The position numbers and the translations under genes were made by a program. Below the pieces are notes generated by a model, which saw only the letters and a list, made by a program, of their open reading frames with translations, had not been told where the DNA came from and searched no databases. Positions 34,718 to 44,082 of a DNA stretch of 55,175 nt are shown in pieces (the stretch's first letter is position 1; every line of letters starts with the position of its first letter). Source of the stretch: Marinoscillum furvescens DSM 4134. Its GTDB lineage: Bacteria > Bacteroidota > Bacteroidia > Cytophagales > Cyclobacteriaceae. Where the stretch lies: assembly GCF_003386095.1 (NCBI RefSeq), contig NZ_QREG01000030.1:1-55175 (forward strand), written 5' to 3'.

Positions 34718-35494
34718 ATGGAAGTGCCTAAAATTGTAGTAGTAGAGGATCAGTTGGTACTGGGGTATGATATCATTGATCGTCTAAAAATGTTTGGCTA
34801 TAGCGATATCCTGGGGCCATTTACCTCTGGAGAGGAGGCCTGGGGAGAGGTTAAAGGTGACTTACCTGACATAGCTGTAATGGATATTAATCTGGCTGGT
34901 AAGCTGACCGGTATAGATTTAGCTGCAAGGTTACAAGCACATGGTGAAGTCAAAGTGATTTACCTCACAAGTCGGGAAGATGATCAGACTTTACACGAAA
35001 TCACCAAAACTAAACCCATTGCATTTCTGAATAAGCCATTTACAAATAATGAACTAAAGATGGCCATATTCAATGCAGTCAATAGTGGATCAATGGGGAG
35101 TTATGGTCCATCTACTGAGACATTGAATGATCGAATTTTTGTGAAAAATGGAAGAGGTCGATATTCCATACAACTCGATGATATCTTATGGATTAAATCC
35201 AATGGAGGAGATACGGCGGTAATTATGACCAAAGACCGACTGAATGCAGACCCCAGGCTCTTGCCCACTATAGCGCTAAATTTGTCAAAAATAGAGGAAC
35301 GCCTGTCTTTTTATCCAAACTTATGTAGGGCGTCACGTTACTATATCATCAATACTATGCACGTAGAACGTGTTTTGGATCTTCAGGATGTTTCTGGCGG
35401 ATCTTTTAAAAAGGCTGTACTCATTGCCGATGAAGAAATTACTCTTGGATCAAGGTACCGCAAGTCTATTACCGATAAATTTCATCAAATATAG
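34718..35494 (+). CDS. LytTR-family response regulator
   Basis: A 258-aa response regulator. The receiver domain (about 3-120) has the acidic pocket (VVEDQ), phosphoacceptor D56 in AVMDINL, the conserved threonine/serine in YLTSR and the lysine in FLNKPF. A LytTR DNA-binding domain (about 140-255) follows, with FVKNGRGRYSIQLDDILWIKS and the RASRYYIIN core. LytTR proteins bind pairs of ~10-bp direct repeats two helical turns apart. Such a pair lies just downstream at 35503-35536, in front of the next operon. Pairing with the upstream kinase is inferred from adjacency. Confidence 0.92.
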   Translation: MEVPKIVVVEDQLVLGYDIIDRLKMFGYSDILGPFTSGEEAWGEVKGDLPDIAVMDINLAGKLTGIDLAARLQAHGEVKVIYLTSREDDQTLHEITKTKPIAFLNKPFTNNELKMAIFNAVNSGSMGSYGPSTETLNDRIFVKNGRGRYSIQLDDILWIKSNGGDTAVIMTKDRLNADPRLLPTIALNLSKIEERLSFYPNLCRASRYYIINTMHVERVLDLQDVSGGSFKKAVLIADEEITLGSRYRKSITDKFHQI

Positions 35495-35502
35495 TGTAAA
35501 AC

Positions 35503-35536
35503 GGTATTTTTAGACGTCAAATTTGGTCGTTTTTAG
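35503..35536 (+). promoter_or_regulatory. Candidate LytTR binding site (direct repeats)
   Basis: GGTATTTTTAG (35503-35513) and GGTCGTTTTTAG (35525-35536) are imperfect direct repeats with a 22-base repeat step, followed in each case by a CG-T element. This is the spacing known for LytTR regulators. The site lies between the regulator gene and the exported-protein operon. Confidence 0.5.
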
Positions 35537-35594
35537 CGTTGTTTGTGTAGGTTAAACGGAAAAAATAATCACTTCTGTGAGGTCATTGGTCAAT

Positions 35595-35628
35595 CAGTGA
35601 ATTTTACAATTGAAATAACAATTCACTG
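35595..35628 (+). promoter_or_regulatory. Leader hairpin directly before the start codon
   Basis: CAGTGAATT (35595-35603) pairs perfectly with AATTCACTG (35620-35628), and the ATG of the next gene starts at 35631. The arm next to the ATG would be hidden in the folded RNA, so the hairpin may limit ribosome access. Confidence 0.5.
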
Positions 35629-35630
35629 CT

Positions 35631-36287
35631 ATGACTAAATCATTCAGACATCTGATTCTAATTTCTTTTGCTGTATTTACAATTGGTTGCACGAATGCCT
35701 TCGGCCAAAAGGAGAAAAAGCTAGAAGACAGTGGGAATAAACCTCACTGGGTAAACTGGTCTCGAGGAAAAGACTTTAAGAGACTGGGAAAGGGCAGAGC
35801 TAATAAGATTAAGATGGACAAAAAGGATGATGTTTACCTTTTTGTAGCAACTGCTCGGGAGGTAGCTAATAATGGCTCTACCGATTTATTTTCTTTGGAT
35901 GATACTCGTAGAGTAGCTGCTCTAAATGCTTCTTTTGAGTTTGCTAGTATACTGAAGCAGGAGATTGACGCATCGGTGAAAAACGACGTGACGATCTCAG
36001 AAGAGGCGCGTGATAGGTTGTTTACACGCACTGAGAAGATGAAAACTGCTGCTAATTTCACCGGTTTTACACGTGTGGCCAGTTATTGGCAGAAAGTCCT
36101 GGAAAAAGAAACCAATAAAGTGTACTGGCAAGTCTACTTTCTCTACTCCATCAATGCCAAGACGGTCAAAGAGAACCTATCCAAAGCGATGGAGCAACTT
36201 TCCATATCAGATAAGACTAGTGCAGTAATGGCCGCCATCGAAACAGCCGCTGAAGAAGCGGATGATGGCGATCTGGGCGATTTCTAA
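35631..36287 (+). CDS. LPP20-like exported lipoprotein, 218 aa
   Basis: First gene of the exported-protein operon. The N-terminal signal MTKSFRHLILISFAVFTIGC has a lipobox-like end (TIGC, Cys20), although a signal peptidase I site (NAFGQ) is also possible. The mature part begins with a KPHWVNW segment and continues as an alpha/beta domain (VYLFVATAREVANN, RRVAALNASFEFASIL) in the manner of the LPP20 family, whose members are outer-membrane or secreted lipoproteins of unclear role. The end is acidic. The next gene (30 bases on) has a related N-terminal domain. Confidence 0.72.
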   Translation: MTKSFRHLILISFAVFTIGCTNAFGQKEKKLEDSGNKPHWVNWSRGKDFKRLGKGRANKIKMDKKDDVYLFVATAREVANNGSTDLFSLDDTRRVAALNASFEFASILKQEIDASVKNDVTISEEARDRLFTRTEKMKTAANFTGFTRVASYWQKVLEKETNKVYWQVYFLYSINAKTVKENLSKAMEQLSISDKTSAVMAAIETAAEEADDGDLGDF

Positions 36288-36317
36288 ATTTTTCTTTTAA
36301 TCAATCACCACCTTATT

Positions 36318-37094
36318 ATGAAACCTACCTTCTTAATATGTGCACTGCTATGCGGTATTTCGCTTTATGCGCAGCCAAAATGGATCAACGAAAACCCTCA
36401 GTCAGAGTCTCAAATGTTTGACTACTTCGTGGGTGAGGGTTCTTCTCGTGACGAGGCGTTTTTAGATGCCCTGGAGGCGTTAGCCATACAGCGGGGACTT
36501 GTAGTAGCCGGCTTTTCTGTGGAGCAAAAGCGAGAAATCATCAACGAACAGGTCAATAGTGAGTTTAAACGCAGTGGTCAGGTCAAAGTAAAGAATAAAA
36601 CCCTTCTCGTTTTTCCGGTGAAAAAATGGAATGATGGTCAATATTTCTACACCTTAATTGGTTCCCCTAAACGTGGAGAGCGTACAGATGGAGGAGTCAT
36701 GTCTAAGGGGCATTTCATTTGGAGATCTTCGCTGGTGCCAGGTTGGGGGCAGTTTTACAATAAAGAACCCTCAAAAGGACTGTTTTTTAGTATTGGACAA
36801 GTAGGGCTGATCGCAGGTACTATATTCAGTTTTAGCCAATCAGGTGAGCAACGTGATCAGGCCAATCTGGCACTGATGCAAGGGGATCTGGCGCAATACA
36901 ATTCATACGACAAAAACGCCAAAACCTGGAAGACCACCGGTACAATATTAGGCGTAGGTGCTGCAGCCCTCTGGATTATTAACATCGTAGATGCCACCGC
37001 GTCTGATAAGAATCTTTACGTTTTTGAAGGGTCAAAAAGTCGACTGCAGTGGGCTTTTACGGGGCATCAGGCAGGGTTGAAACTGATGTTTTAG
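36318..37094 (+). CDS. Exported protein with LPP20-like and DUF5683-like domains
   Basis: A 258-aa protein with a signal peptide (MKPTFLICALLCGISLYAQ). Residues about 20-120 (PKWINENPQSESQMFDYFVGEGSSRDEAFLDALEALA) resemble the LPP20-like domain of the preceding gene. The second half starts SSLVPGWGQFYNKEPSKGLFF, the signature of DUF5683-type proteins, and holds two hydrophobic segments (about 155-172 and 205-225). A link between an outer-surface/periplasmic domain and a membrane part is suggested. Function unknown. The peptidase gene follows after 17 bases. Confidence 0.72.
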   Translation: MKPTFLICALLCGISLYAQPKWINENPQSESQMFDYFVGEGSSRDEAFLDALEALAIQRGLVVAGFSVEQKREIINEQVNSEFKRSGQVKVKNKTLLVFPVKKWNDGQYFYTLIGSPKRGERTDGGVMSKGHFIWRSSLVPGWGQFYNKEPSKGLFFSIGQVGLIAGTIFSFSQSGEQRDQANLALMQGDLAQYNSYDKNAKTWKTTGTILGVGAAALWIINIVDATASDKNLYVFEGSKSRLQWAFTGHQAGLKLMF

Positions 37095-37111
37095 TGATAA
37101 AGGCACAAGCT

Positions 37112-38212
37112 ATGAAAAGTTGCTTTTTAATCATGCTGGTTTTATTGCTAAATGGCGGTGTAAGTATAGCTCAAAGCGTGGAAGCATGTGGCTATTACGG
37201 ACACAATGCCAAATTTTCCAAGGAGCAAATATGCCCACAGTTAGGCTTTGAGAGTTCAGAAGACGCTGAAAAATCCATTCGGAAAATTCTAAATCAATTG
37301 GGATTGCAAATGAACTTCCTGGTGGTACAGTGCTCCAATATTAACAACGCATTTGCCGTAAATCTGGAAGGTGATATAGGTCATATTAGGTACATCATCT
37401 ACGATGAAGGGTTTTTGGAGCGGATAGGAATGAAATCTCAGACGGACTGGGCATCAGTAAGTATTTTGGCACATGAGATAGGCCATCATCTCAACGCCCA
37501 TACACTGGATGGGGTAGGTAGCAGACCTGAGAAAGAGCTGGACGCAGACGAGTTTTCCGGGTTTGCGCTCAATAGGCTGGGAGCCACTCTGGAAGAAGCG
37601 CAAGCCGCCATGCAAAATGCCGGGGGAGAGAAAGCTTCCAAGACTCATCCGGCTCGAAGTGACAGACTTAATGCCATAGCCCACGGCTGGACTAATGCGG
37701 CCTCACTAAGTAAAAAATACATTGACCTCAGTCGCAACCTCGACTATACGTCCTATGCTAAAATGTGGTTTGAGAAGGCTCGAGCTATCAGAGGCGTTTC
37801 TGAGGGGGATCATATCAATCGCGTGGCCTACTATGGCAAGGCCACTGAATACAAACCCGACTATACCGCTGCGTATCGCAACAAGGCCAAGTATCTCAAC
37901 GAGCTTGGTCTCTACAAGAAAGCGCTGATTGAAGCCAATAGTGCCATTTCATTGGATAAAAATTACTGGAATGCTTACACGGAAAAGGCTCGGGCTTATT
38001 TCGGTATGGAAGACTATCAGGAGGCAGTAAAATACTACTCTATTGCTATAGAAAACAGGGAGCCTCAGCGAGCAGGAGACTATGCAGCCAGAGCCTTTTC
38101 CTACCTGGCCATGGGTGACCGTACTAATGCGATTGCTGATTTGGAGGAAGCACTCAATCTCAGACCTCAGTGGTCTATAATCCAACAGAAACTAACCGAA
38201 CTAAAAAGATAA
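37112..38212 (+). CDS. Exported M48-like zinc peptidase with TPR repeats
   Basis: A 366-aa exported protein; ATG at 37112 gives a clean signal peptide (MKSCFLIMLVLLLNGGVSIAQS), whereas the longer frame overlaps the previous gene. The zinc motif H121-E-I-G-H125-H is followed by the third-ligand region E142-L-D-A-D-E, as in M48-type metallopeptidases. The C-terminal half holds about three TPRs (YTAAYRNKAKYLNELG, YWNAYTEKARAYFG, GDYAARAFSYLAMGD). Combined peptidase and TPR architecture recalls the periplasmic BepA/YfgC quality-control proteases, though sequence support for that is weak. It lies mid-operon. Confidence 0.8.
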   Translation: MKSCFLIMLVLLLNGGVSIAQSVEACGYYGHNAKFSKEQICPQLGFESSEDAEKSIRKILNQLGLQMNFLVVQCSNINNAFAVNLEGDIGHIRYIIYDEGFLERIGMKSQTDWASVSILAHEIGHHLNAHTLDGVGSRPEKELDADEFSGFALNRLGATLEEAQAAMQNAGGEKASKTHPARSDRLNAIAHGWTNAASLSKKYIDLSRNLDYTSYAKMWFEKARAIRGVSEGDHINRVAYYGKATEYKPDYTAAYRNKAKYLNELGLYKKALIEANSAISLDKNYWNAYTEKARAYFGMEDYQEAVKYYSIAIENREPQRAGDYAARAFSYLAMGDRTNAIADLEEALNLRPQWSIIQQKLTELKR

Positions 38213-38224
38213 GAAAGGAATACT

Positions 38225-40984
38225 ATGTTAATTAATCAGAAATTTATCCACATGGAAGCATTCGTTCTTATGCTTCTGTTGTCTTTAATCATTTTTGCTT
38301 GTCAAGATGAAGAGACCGTCTTGAGTGGGGCTTTGGAAGGTACTGTGACCAATGCACTTTCTTCTGGATCTGGAGAACCTGTGGCACAGGCTGTGGTCAC
38401 GTTGGTGGGTGCGAAATCCGAGTCCAAAACTACGGGTACAGACGGCCGCTTTCTTTTTGAAAACCTCACAATTGGGGACTATAAAGTGGCAGTGAGTCAT
38501 CCTGATTTTGAGCCTGCTGAGTCCGGGGACATTACAGTGCGAAGTTTGGATCAGTCCTCGGTAGATATTTCACTTACACCAAAGCCTGCTATCACGGTAA
38601 GTCCATCCAGTTTGGATTTTGGTGAGTCCAAAAAAGAAATATCACTCTCTTTTAAAAACGTGATCTCTACTGAGATTAGCTATCAGATAGAAGCCCCCAG
38701 TAGCTGGATCACAACAGGCAAGTCATCAGGCACCCTTCAGTCTCAAAACAGTGCAAACATCCTGGTGTCTGTAGACAGGTCAAAGATGGAACTTGGCCTC
38801 AATGAAGCCACACTGACGGTAAATGTTGCCAATAGAGCATCGGTGGATTTAGTAGTCACTGCTTTGAACAACCCTGAAACCCCATTGGAAATTTCTCCAA
38901 CTCAACTTGACTTTGGCTCCGATGAAGATGAGAAATCCCTCATTTTGAAAAACACGATAAACTCGGCGGTTTCCTATGAAGTGACCAAAACGGAAAACTG
39001 GATCAAGATAAGTAAATCTACCGGTACTGTAAATGGTCTCAATCAAGACAATCTTTCTGTGACTGTGGATAAGACTGGGCTTGAAGAAGGTGACTACAGT
39101 GGGGCTGTAATTATTAATATCCCGGGTAGTGGGGCTATTACTGTTCAGGTGTTGATGACCAAAGCACCTTTAGAATCCATGGAAATAAATCCAGATGAAA
39201 TCGATTTCGGTACAGGGGATAATTCCAAGGAGGTTTCGCTGAGCAACCCTAATTCTGCAGACATCACGTACGCTGTAGAAATTTCTGCGGACTGGCTGAG
39301 CGTAAATAAGACAAGTGGCACGCTCACTGGGAAAAATCAAACCTCCTTCACTTTCACTGTTGATCGCTCCAAACTGTCCATCGGAAGCAATCAGACTTCA
39401 GTTTCTTTCAAGTCTCAAACTGCTGGTGTGGCAGTACTAGGAGTGCTTGCAGAGAAAGTGGATGCTTCAGGAGCCTTTATTGTGATTGACCAAACGACCA
39501 TGAATTTTGGAGAAGAAACTACATCGCTTGATTTGAATATTCAAAATACCGGATCTGCTAGTCTGGCCTGGAGTGCCAACATAGCCATAGATGCCGGTGA
39601 GTCCTGGCTCTCACTCAGTGCGGCTGAGGGGAATGTTGCGGCTTCTGAGTCAGAGGTGATCCAGGTTTTTGTGAACAGAGCTGGTCTGGTCAACGGTGAC
39701 TACAGCGCCAAGCTTCAGTTTTCGGGAAATGGAGGTGATGATGAGGTGCAAGTAATTATGACCGTGAATGAGTCCGGCTCTGGAGGTGGAGGAAATGAGG
39801 ATGATGATAATGATGGTGTAGTGAATTCAGTAGATGCTGATGACGACAATGATGGACTGATAGAAATATTCACGATTGAAGACCTGGATGCGATCCGAAA
39901 TGACTTAGATGCTGATGGAAGTTCGCTGGCAGGGGCACCCGATGGGGGCTTTACAGGCTATGAGCTGGTGCGTGACCTCAACTTCGAGGATTCGGATAGT
40001 TACAAAGATGCCTCCAAAAAGTCATCTTATACTTCTGGAAGTGGATGGGAACCTATAGGTCTGTCTAATGGTGATTTCAATGCTGAGTTTGAGGGAAATG
40101 GGTTTACGATTTCAAACTTATCGATCAATCGTACTTCGTCTAATTCTGCTTTGTTTGCGTCCACTACTTTCCGCTCGGAAATTCGCAACATAAATGTCAC
40201 CATTAAATTTCTCTCTGGGTACCGCAATACAGCAGGGTTGATAGGACACAATCGTGGGGATGTTCTCAACTGCTCTGTTACTGGTAATGCCAGTTCCACT
40301 GATTACGCTCTGGGTTTACTCGTAGGGGTACATGAAAAAGGTGAGATTAGTGGCTGTTACTCCTCAGGGGTTGTAGATTCTGATGGATATGGAGTAGGTG
40401 GTTTGATAGGCTATCTCGGAACTAGAAGTAGTGATGAGTGGAAAGTAGAGTATTCATACTCCACGGCCAAGGTTTCGGGAGCCAGGCACACAGGAGGATT
40501 GATAGGTTATCGGTATACCGGTTCAGGGGTTGTAGAGTCATGTTATGCCAAAGGCAATGTGGAGTCCACCTCTCAAGATGTAGGGGGGCTGATCGGTAGC
40601 TTCAGTGGAGGTGAGATACTTTCGTGCTATGCTACAGGTGATGTGTCAGCTGAGAGTTATTATGTGGGAGGTCTCGTTGGTAATAATGCAGGTACCATAA
40701 ATACATCCTATGCTATTGGTGCAGTAGAGGGTAGTTCAAGTGTTGGAGGTCTTGTAGGAAGAAACTCTGGAAGCGTATCCTCCACTAACTACTGGGACAT
40801 GGATGCCAGCGGCGTAGATACTTCGGCAGGAGATGCTACCGGACAGACTACTACCACTCTTCAAGGTGTCACTTCCAATACAAGCATCTATACCACCTGG
40901 AGTAGTGAAGCGTGGGACTTTGGAAATGCCAGTCAATACCCGGCACTGAAAGATATGCCTAACGGAGTAGATGCTCAGCGGTGA
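38225..40984 (+). CDS. Large BACON/GLUG surface lipoprotein, 919 aa
   Basis: An exported lipoprotein (signal ending IIFAC, Cys26 from the first ATG; ATG at 38252 is an alternative start). Domain order: a carboxypeptidase-regulatory-like beta domain (about 38-115), four BACON-like domains each beginning with an ISP-x-x-LDFG-type strand and ending W-x-x-x-x-K-S-S/T-G-T, a DDDNDGVVNSVDADDDND calcium-binding-like linker, and a C-terminal run of GLUG motifs (VGGLIGYLG, TGGLIGYRY, VGGLIGSFS, VGGLVGNNA, VGGLVGRNS). Such proteins are usually surface adhesins or glycan binders. No type IX sorting tail is present. A shorter paralogue follows at once. Confidence 0.82.
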   Translation: MLINQKFIHMEAFVLMLLLSLIIFACQDEETVLSGALEGTVTNALSSGSGEPVAQAVVTLVGAKSESKTTGTDGRFLFENLTIGDYKVAVSHPDFEPAESGDITVRSLDQSSVDISLTPKPAITVSPSSLDFGESKKEISLSFKNVISTEISYQIEAPSSWITTGKSSGTLQSQNSANILVSVDRSKMELGLNEATLTVNVANRASVDLVVTALNNPETPLEISPTQLDFGSDEDEKSLILKNTINSAVSYEVTKTENWIKISKSTGTVNGLNQDNLSVTVDKTGLEEGDYSGAVIINIPGSGAITVQVLMTKAPLESMEINPDEIDFGTGDNSKEVSLSNPNSADITYAVEISADWLSVNKTSGTLTGKNQTSFTFTVDRSKLSIGSNQTSVSFKSQTAGVAVLGVLAEKVDASGAFIVIDQTTMNFGEETTSLDLNIQNTGSASLAWSANIAIDAGESWLSLSAAEGNVAASESEVIQVFVNRAGLVNGDYSAKLQFSGNGGDDEVQVIMTVNESGSGGGGNEDDDNDGVVNSVDADDDNDGLIEIFTIEDLDAIRNDLDADGSSLAGAPDGGFTGYELVRDLNFEDSDSYKDASKKSSYTSGSGWEPIGLSNGDFNAEFEGNGFTISNLSINRTSSNSALFASTTFRSEIRNINVTIKFLSGYRNTAGLIGHNRGDVLNCSVTGNASSTDYALGLLVGVHEKGEISGCYSSGVVDSDGYGVGGLIGYLGTRSSDEWKVEYSYSTAKVSGARHTGGLIGYRYTGSGVVESCYAKGNVESTSQDVGGLIGSFSGGEILSCYATGDVSAESYYVGGLVGNNAGTINTSYAIGAVEGSSSVGGLVGRNSGSVSSTNYWDMDASGVDTSAGDATGQTTTTLQGVTSNTSIYTTWSSEAWDFGNASQYPALKDMPNGVDAQR

Positions 40985-42801
40985 TGAATCGATTTTATTA
41001 CTATATCGTCTGTTTACTGCTTTGGGGCTTGTGGGGCTGTGGAGAATTGGGTCTCGACCTTTCAGAGGAGGGTGAGGAAGGTACTGTGGAGGTGTCCATT
41101 TCTGGCCTTGTGATTGAGGCTTTGGAAATTCCTGTGGGTGTTCCTCATGCGGAGGTTGTGGTCGATGGTTACCATACTACGGCGGATGAAGAAGGCTTTT
41201 ATTCGTTTACAATACCTGTTTTGGCTGCTGAGTTAGGTAGCTATGATTTTGAGGTATCGGCAAGAGATTTTCAGACCAATGCTTTCCGCCACGATGTTAC
41301 GGACAAGCAGATAAGTGTGGATGTGGCGTTGGAGCGATTGCGAACGATAGCCATTTCTACATCATCCATAGATATGGGCTTTTTCGAAAGTGAGGTTGCT
41401 GTGAGACTGGAAAACAATACTTCGTTTGATGCGGAATTTAATCTGTCTACAGACGATCCCAACCTCACCATCAGTCCCCAGACTGGAGTGATAAGTGCAT
41501 CTCATGCCACTCATGATTTTGTGGATGTGATTGTATCGGTAGATCGGACAGTTTTTACTTCGGGGGTAAAGCGCTCCCTCATTCACGCGAGTATTGGCAA
41601 TCGAAAGCATGAGATCACACTGAAGTACAACACTCAAAACCCTGATGATCTGAACTGGGTGGATGAGGATCATGACAGGCTGATTGATATTCGAACCATC
41701 GATGACCTTTATCGCATGAGTATCGAGCATCATCGAGATACTTTCGATGCGTTTGTAGGTTTTGAATTGGTTACGAACCTGGATTTTGAAGCCGATACGA
41801 GTTATCGCAATCTTGCATTGAAGGAGCAACTGAGTGCTGTGGGTGGTTGGATTCCGATTGGAGCCCATCAAAAAAAGGATTTTCCTAAAAAATTTGTAGG
41901 TAATGGCCACTACATCCGCCATCTAAGCATAGAGAGTCAGGCCGATTACGTGGGTCTTTTTGCTTATACGGCGGAGAGTGCTTCCATTGAGGATGTGGCT
42001 CTTCTTGATGTTTCCATATCGGGAGATTCGTATGTAGGGGGCCTGGTTGGTGCCAGCAAGGGGCGGATCTACGGCTGCTCTGTTTCGGGTACGGTATCGG
42101 GCTCGTCCAGCGTAGGTGTTTTATTAGGATGGCAGATAAATGGAACTGTGGAGCAGTCGTTTAGCGAAGGGTTATCAAAAGCCAGTGGCAATCAGGTGGG
42201 TGGCTTGATAGGCCTTTTAGGCTATAGAAGTTCCGACAGACCTTACGTGCTAAACAGCTTCTCAACCGCCACCGTGCGCGGTGTGAGCGATGTGGGAGGG
42301 CTGATAGGAGCTCGCTATTCCGGTTACCCTCGCGTGCTTTCTTGTTACGCTACCGGTCGGGTAATAGCCAATGGTCAATCTGTTGGTGGATTGATAGGGG
42401 CATTCTCCGGAGAGCTATCCAACTGCTATGCTACCGGGGCAGTGGAATCTAACTCCTACTATGTAGGCGGTTTGATTGGAGATAACTCCGGTACAGTAGT
42501 TAGCTCTTATGCTATTGGTACCGTATCTGGAGCTAGTAAAACCGGAGGTCTACTTGGACGCAATAGTGGCTCGGTGACAGGCACCAATTATTGGGACGTG
42601 ACCAGCAGTGGCATGGATTCATCATACGGAGGTGTGGGCTATCCCACACAAACCCTTAAAGGTGTCACTTCTGATGTGAGCATATACCTCACCTGGGACG
42701 AAACCTCATGGGACTTTGGTGATGCCAATGTCTATCCTGCCCTCAAAAACATGCCTGTTGGCCTGGATGTCCAATGGGATCGAATGATGAATAATAATTG
42801 A
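40984..42801 (+). CDS. BACON/GLUG lipoprotein paralogue, 605 aa
   Basis: Starts on the base where the preceding gene stops (TGATG). A signal with lipobox-like LLLWGLWGC gives a lipoprotein. It has one N-terminal beta domain (VEVSISGLVIEALEIPVGVPHAEVVVDG), one BACON-like domain against four in the paralogue, and the same C-terminal GLUG array (VGGLVGASK, VGGLIGLLG, VGGLIGARY, VGGLIGAFS, VGGLIGDNS) and terminal NYWD...WDFGDANVYPALKNMP motif. Clearly a tandem duplicate that diverged mainly by the number of BACON domains. A surface binding or adhesion role is inferred. Confidence 0.82.
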   Translation: MNRFYYYIVCLLLWGLWGCGELGLDLSEEGEEGTVEVSISGLVIEALEIPVGVPHAEVVVDGYHTTADEEGFYSFTIPVLAAELGSYDFEVSARDFQTNAFRHDVTDKQISVDVALERLRTIAISTSSIDMGFFESEVAVRLENNTSFDAEFNLSTDDPNLTISPQTGVISASHATHDFVDVIVSVDRTVFTSGVKRSLIHASIGNRKHEITLKYNTQNPDDLNWVDEDHDRLIDIRTIDDLYRMSIEHHRDTFDAFVGFELVTNLDFEADTSYRNLALKEQLSAVGGWIPIGAHQKKDFPKKFVGNGHYIRHLSIESQADYVGLFAYTAESASIEDVALLDVSISGDSYVGGLVGASKGRIYGCSVSGTVSGSSSVGVLLGWQINGTVEQSFSEGLSKASGNQVGGLIGLLGYRSSDRPYVLNSFSTATVRGVSDVGGLIGARYSGYPRVLSCYATGRVIANGQSVGGLIGAFSGELSNCYATGAVESNSYYVGGLIGDNSGTVVSSYAIGTVSGASKTGGLLGRNSGSVTGTNYWDVTSSGMDSSYGGVGYPTQTLKGVTSDVSIYLTWDETSWDFGDANVYPALKNMPVGLDVQWDRMMNNN

Positions 42802-42819
42802 CACCACACTCTATAGACT

Positions 42820-43236
42820 ATGAGAGCGACTCTTTTTTTATTGATTCTATTGCTTGCTGCCAGTGAGATATTTGCAGGTAAGTTTATGTTTGGGAAAGAT
42901 GAAACCATTCGCACGATTCAGAAAATTGATCTTCCCGAATCAGACAGTGGGCCCTTATTTCTGGCTTATAAAACCACTACACAATACCTCCTGCTAGGTG
43001 TGTATCTATCAGATGATGGTTATGTGTTGCAAAATGACGAGGGCTCTTATATTCCATTGAGAGAGGAGGAGCTAGCCGAACTCCAGGCAGCCGGAGTGCT
43101 ATCAGACCCTTTGCCGGCATACAGTATTCCCTTTATGGATTGGGTTTGGGGCTACTCGCTGTGGGTTTTCCTGATTGTTTTTGGCCTCTATCAAATTGTT
43201 CAGAATAAACTCAAAAGTCAGCGGAAGACGTCATAG
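42820..43236 (+). CDS. Small exported protein with C-terminal membrane anchor, 138 aa
   Basis: Not recognised. A signal peptide (MRATLFLLILLLAASEIFAG) is followed by about 85 soluble residues and a C-terminal membrane segment (about 108-128, VWGYSLWVFLIVFGLYQIV) with a basic cytoplasmic end. This topology places the middle domain in the periplasm, tied to the inner membrane. It lies 18 bases after the GLUG paralogue and 89 bases before the next gene. Confidence 0.7.
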   Translation: MRATLFLLILLLAASEIFAGKFMFGKDETIRTIQKIDLPESDSGPLFLAYKTTTQYLLLGVYLSDDGYVLQNDEGSYIPLREEELAELQAAGVLSDPLPAYSIPFMDWVWGYSLWVFLIVFGLYQIVQNKLKSQRKTS

Positions 43237-43325
43237 GATCTTTATGATCATTTATTTCTAATGGATGAAAGGTTCATAAATCTTTCAGATATACAAAATC
43301 CAGGGTATCACTTAAAAACGAAAGG

Positions 43326-44069
43326 ATGAAAAAAGCAATTATTATAGTATTCACCATGCTAATTTCCAGTGTTTCCATTTCAAACCCAATAGGAACGCTT
43401 GGTCGGTATTTTGAAACCTACAATATCGAGTTTGAAAATAAGTTTCTTGCTGACTTTTCAGCCAATACCCTGAATGATAAAATAGTGTATTTCAAAAGCG
43501 GTGGCTATGGGGTGAGGTTGAACAATAACCACTCCTTCGTAAGAGCTATTAAGAAAAATCAAAAGAGGATTGATGCACTGTGGCATATCAAAGAGCAGGA
43601 GCCATCTTCAAAAGCTTTTTTTGATAATCTCAAAATGCTGCTGAGCGAAAAAGGTAGAAACAAATTGCTCAGAGGGTTCCGGAATTATAACGATCAAAAA
43701 AGCCAGTTTCAAAGAATTGAGATTGTAAAGGAACTGGAGAAACAAGGCGTTCTTACTGCCTTAAACGCTTGGTCAGAGGAAATCAGAAGAAAGAGCCTTG
43801 TCACAATCACACCGAAAAAAGTCCCGCAGTATGATTTCAATAGTGAAACATTCACTTTTAATGTAAGACTGCCTAAGAAGAGGAGCTGCCGCTACACAGC
43901 TAATGTATCCAAGGATAAAGCTGCTGAATTGGGGAGTTCTTGGACTATCTATTGGGAGGCCGTCTACTATATCGGTGATGATGACAATCCGTCAAATGTG
44001 GAAATCTATTTCGGGGCATATCCGCCTTCTGAGCCAGTAGCGTCGTTCTCCATAGAATCTTGTGATTAA
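43326..44069 (+). CDS. Hypothetical exported protein, 247 aa
   Basis: Not recognised. It begins with a signal peptide (MKKAIIIVFTMLISSVSIS). The mature protein has a basic helical centre (KGRNKLLRGFRNYNDQKSQFQRIEIVKELEKQ) and a beta-rich C-terminal third (FTFNVRLPKKRSCRYTANVS... VEIYFGAYPPSEP) with two cysteines that could pair. An 89-base gap with a weak dyad (TGAAAGG/CTTTCA) precedes it, so it may have its own promoter within the operon. The following gene starts 13 bases after its stop. Confidence 0.7.
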   Translation: MKKAIIIVFTMLISSVSISNPIGTLGRYFETYNIEFENKFLADFSANTLNDKIVYFKSGGYGVRLNNNHSFVRAIKKNQKRIDALWHIKEQEPSSKAFFDNLKMLLSEKGRNKLLRGFRNYNDQKSQFQRIEIVKELEKQGVLTALNAWSEEIRRKSLVTITPKKVPQYDFNSETFTFNVRLPKKRSCRYTANVSKDKAAELGSSWTIYWEAVYYIGDDDNPSNVEIYFGAYPPSEPVASFSIESCD

Positions 44070-44082
44070 AAGCTAAGTGCTC

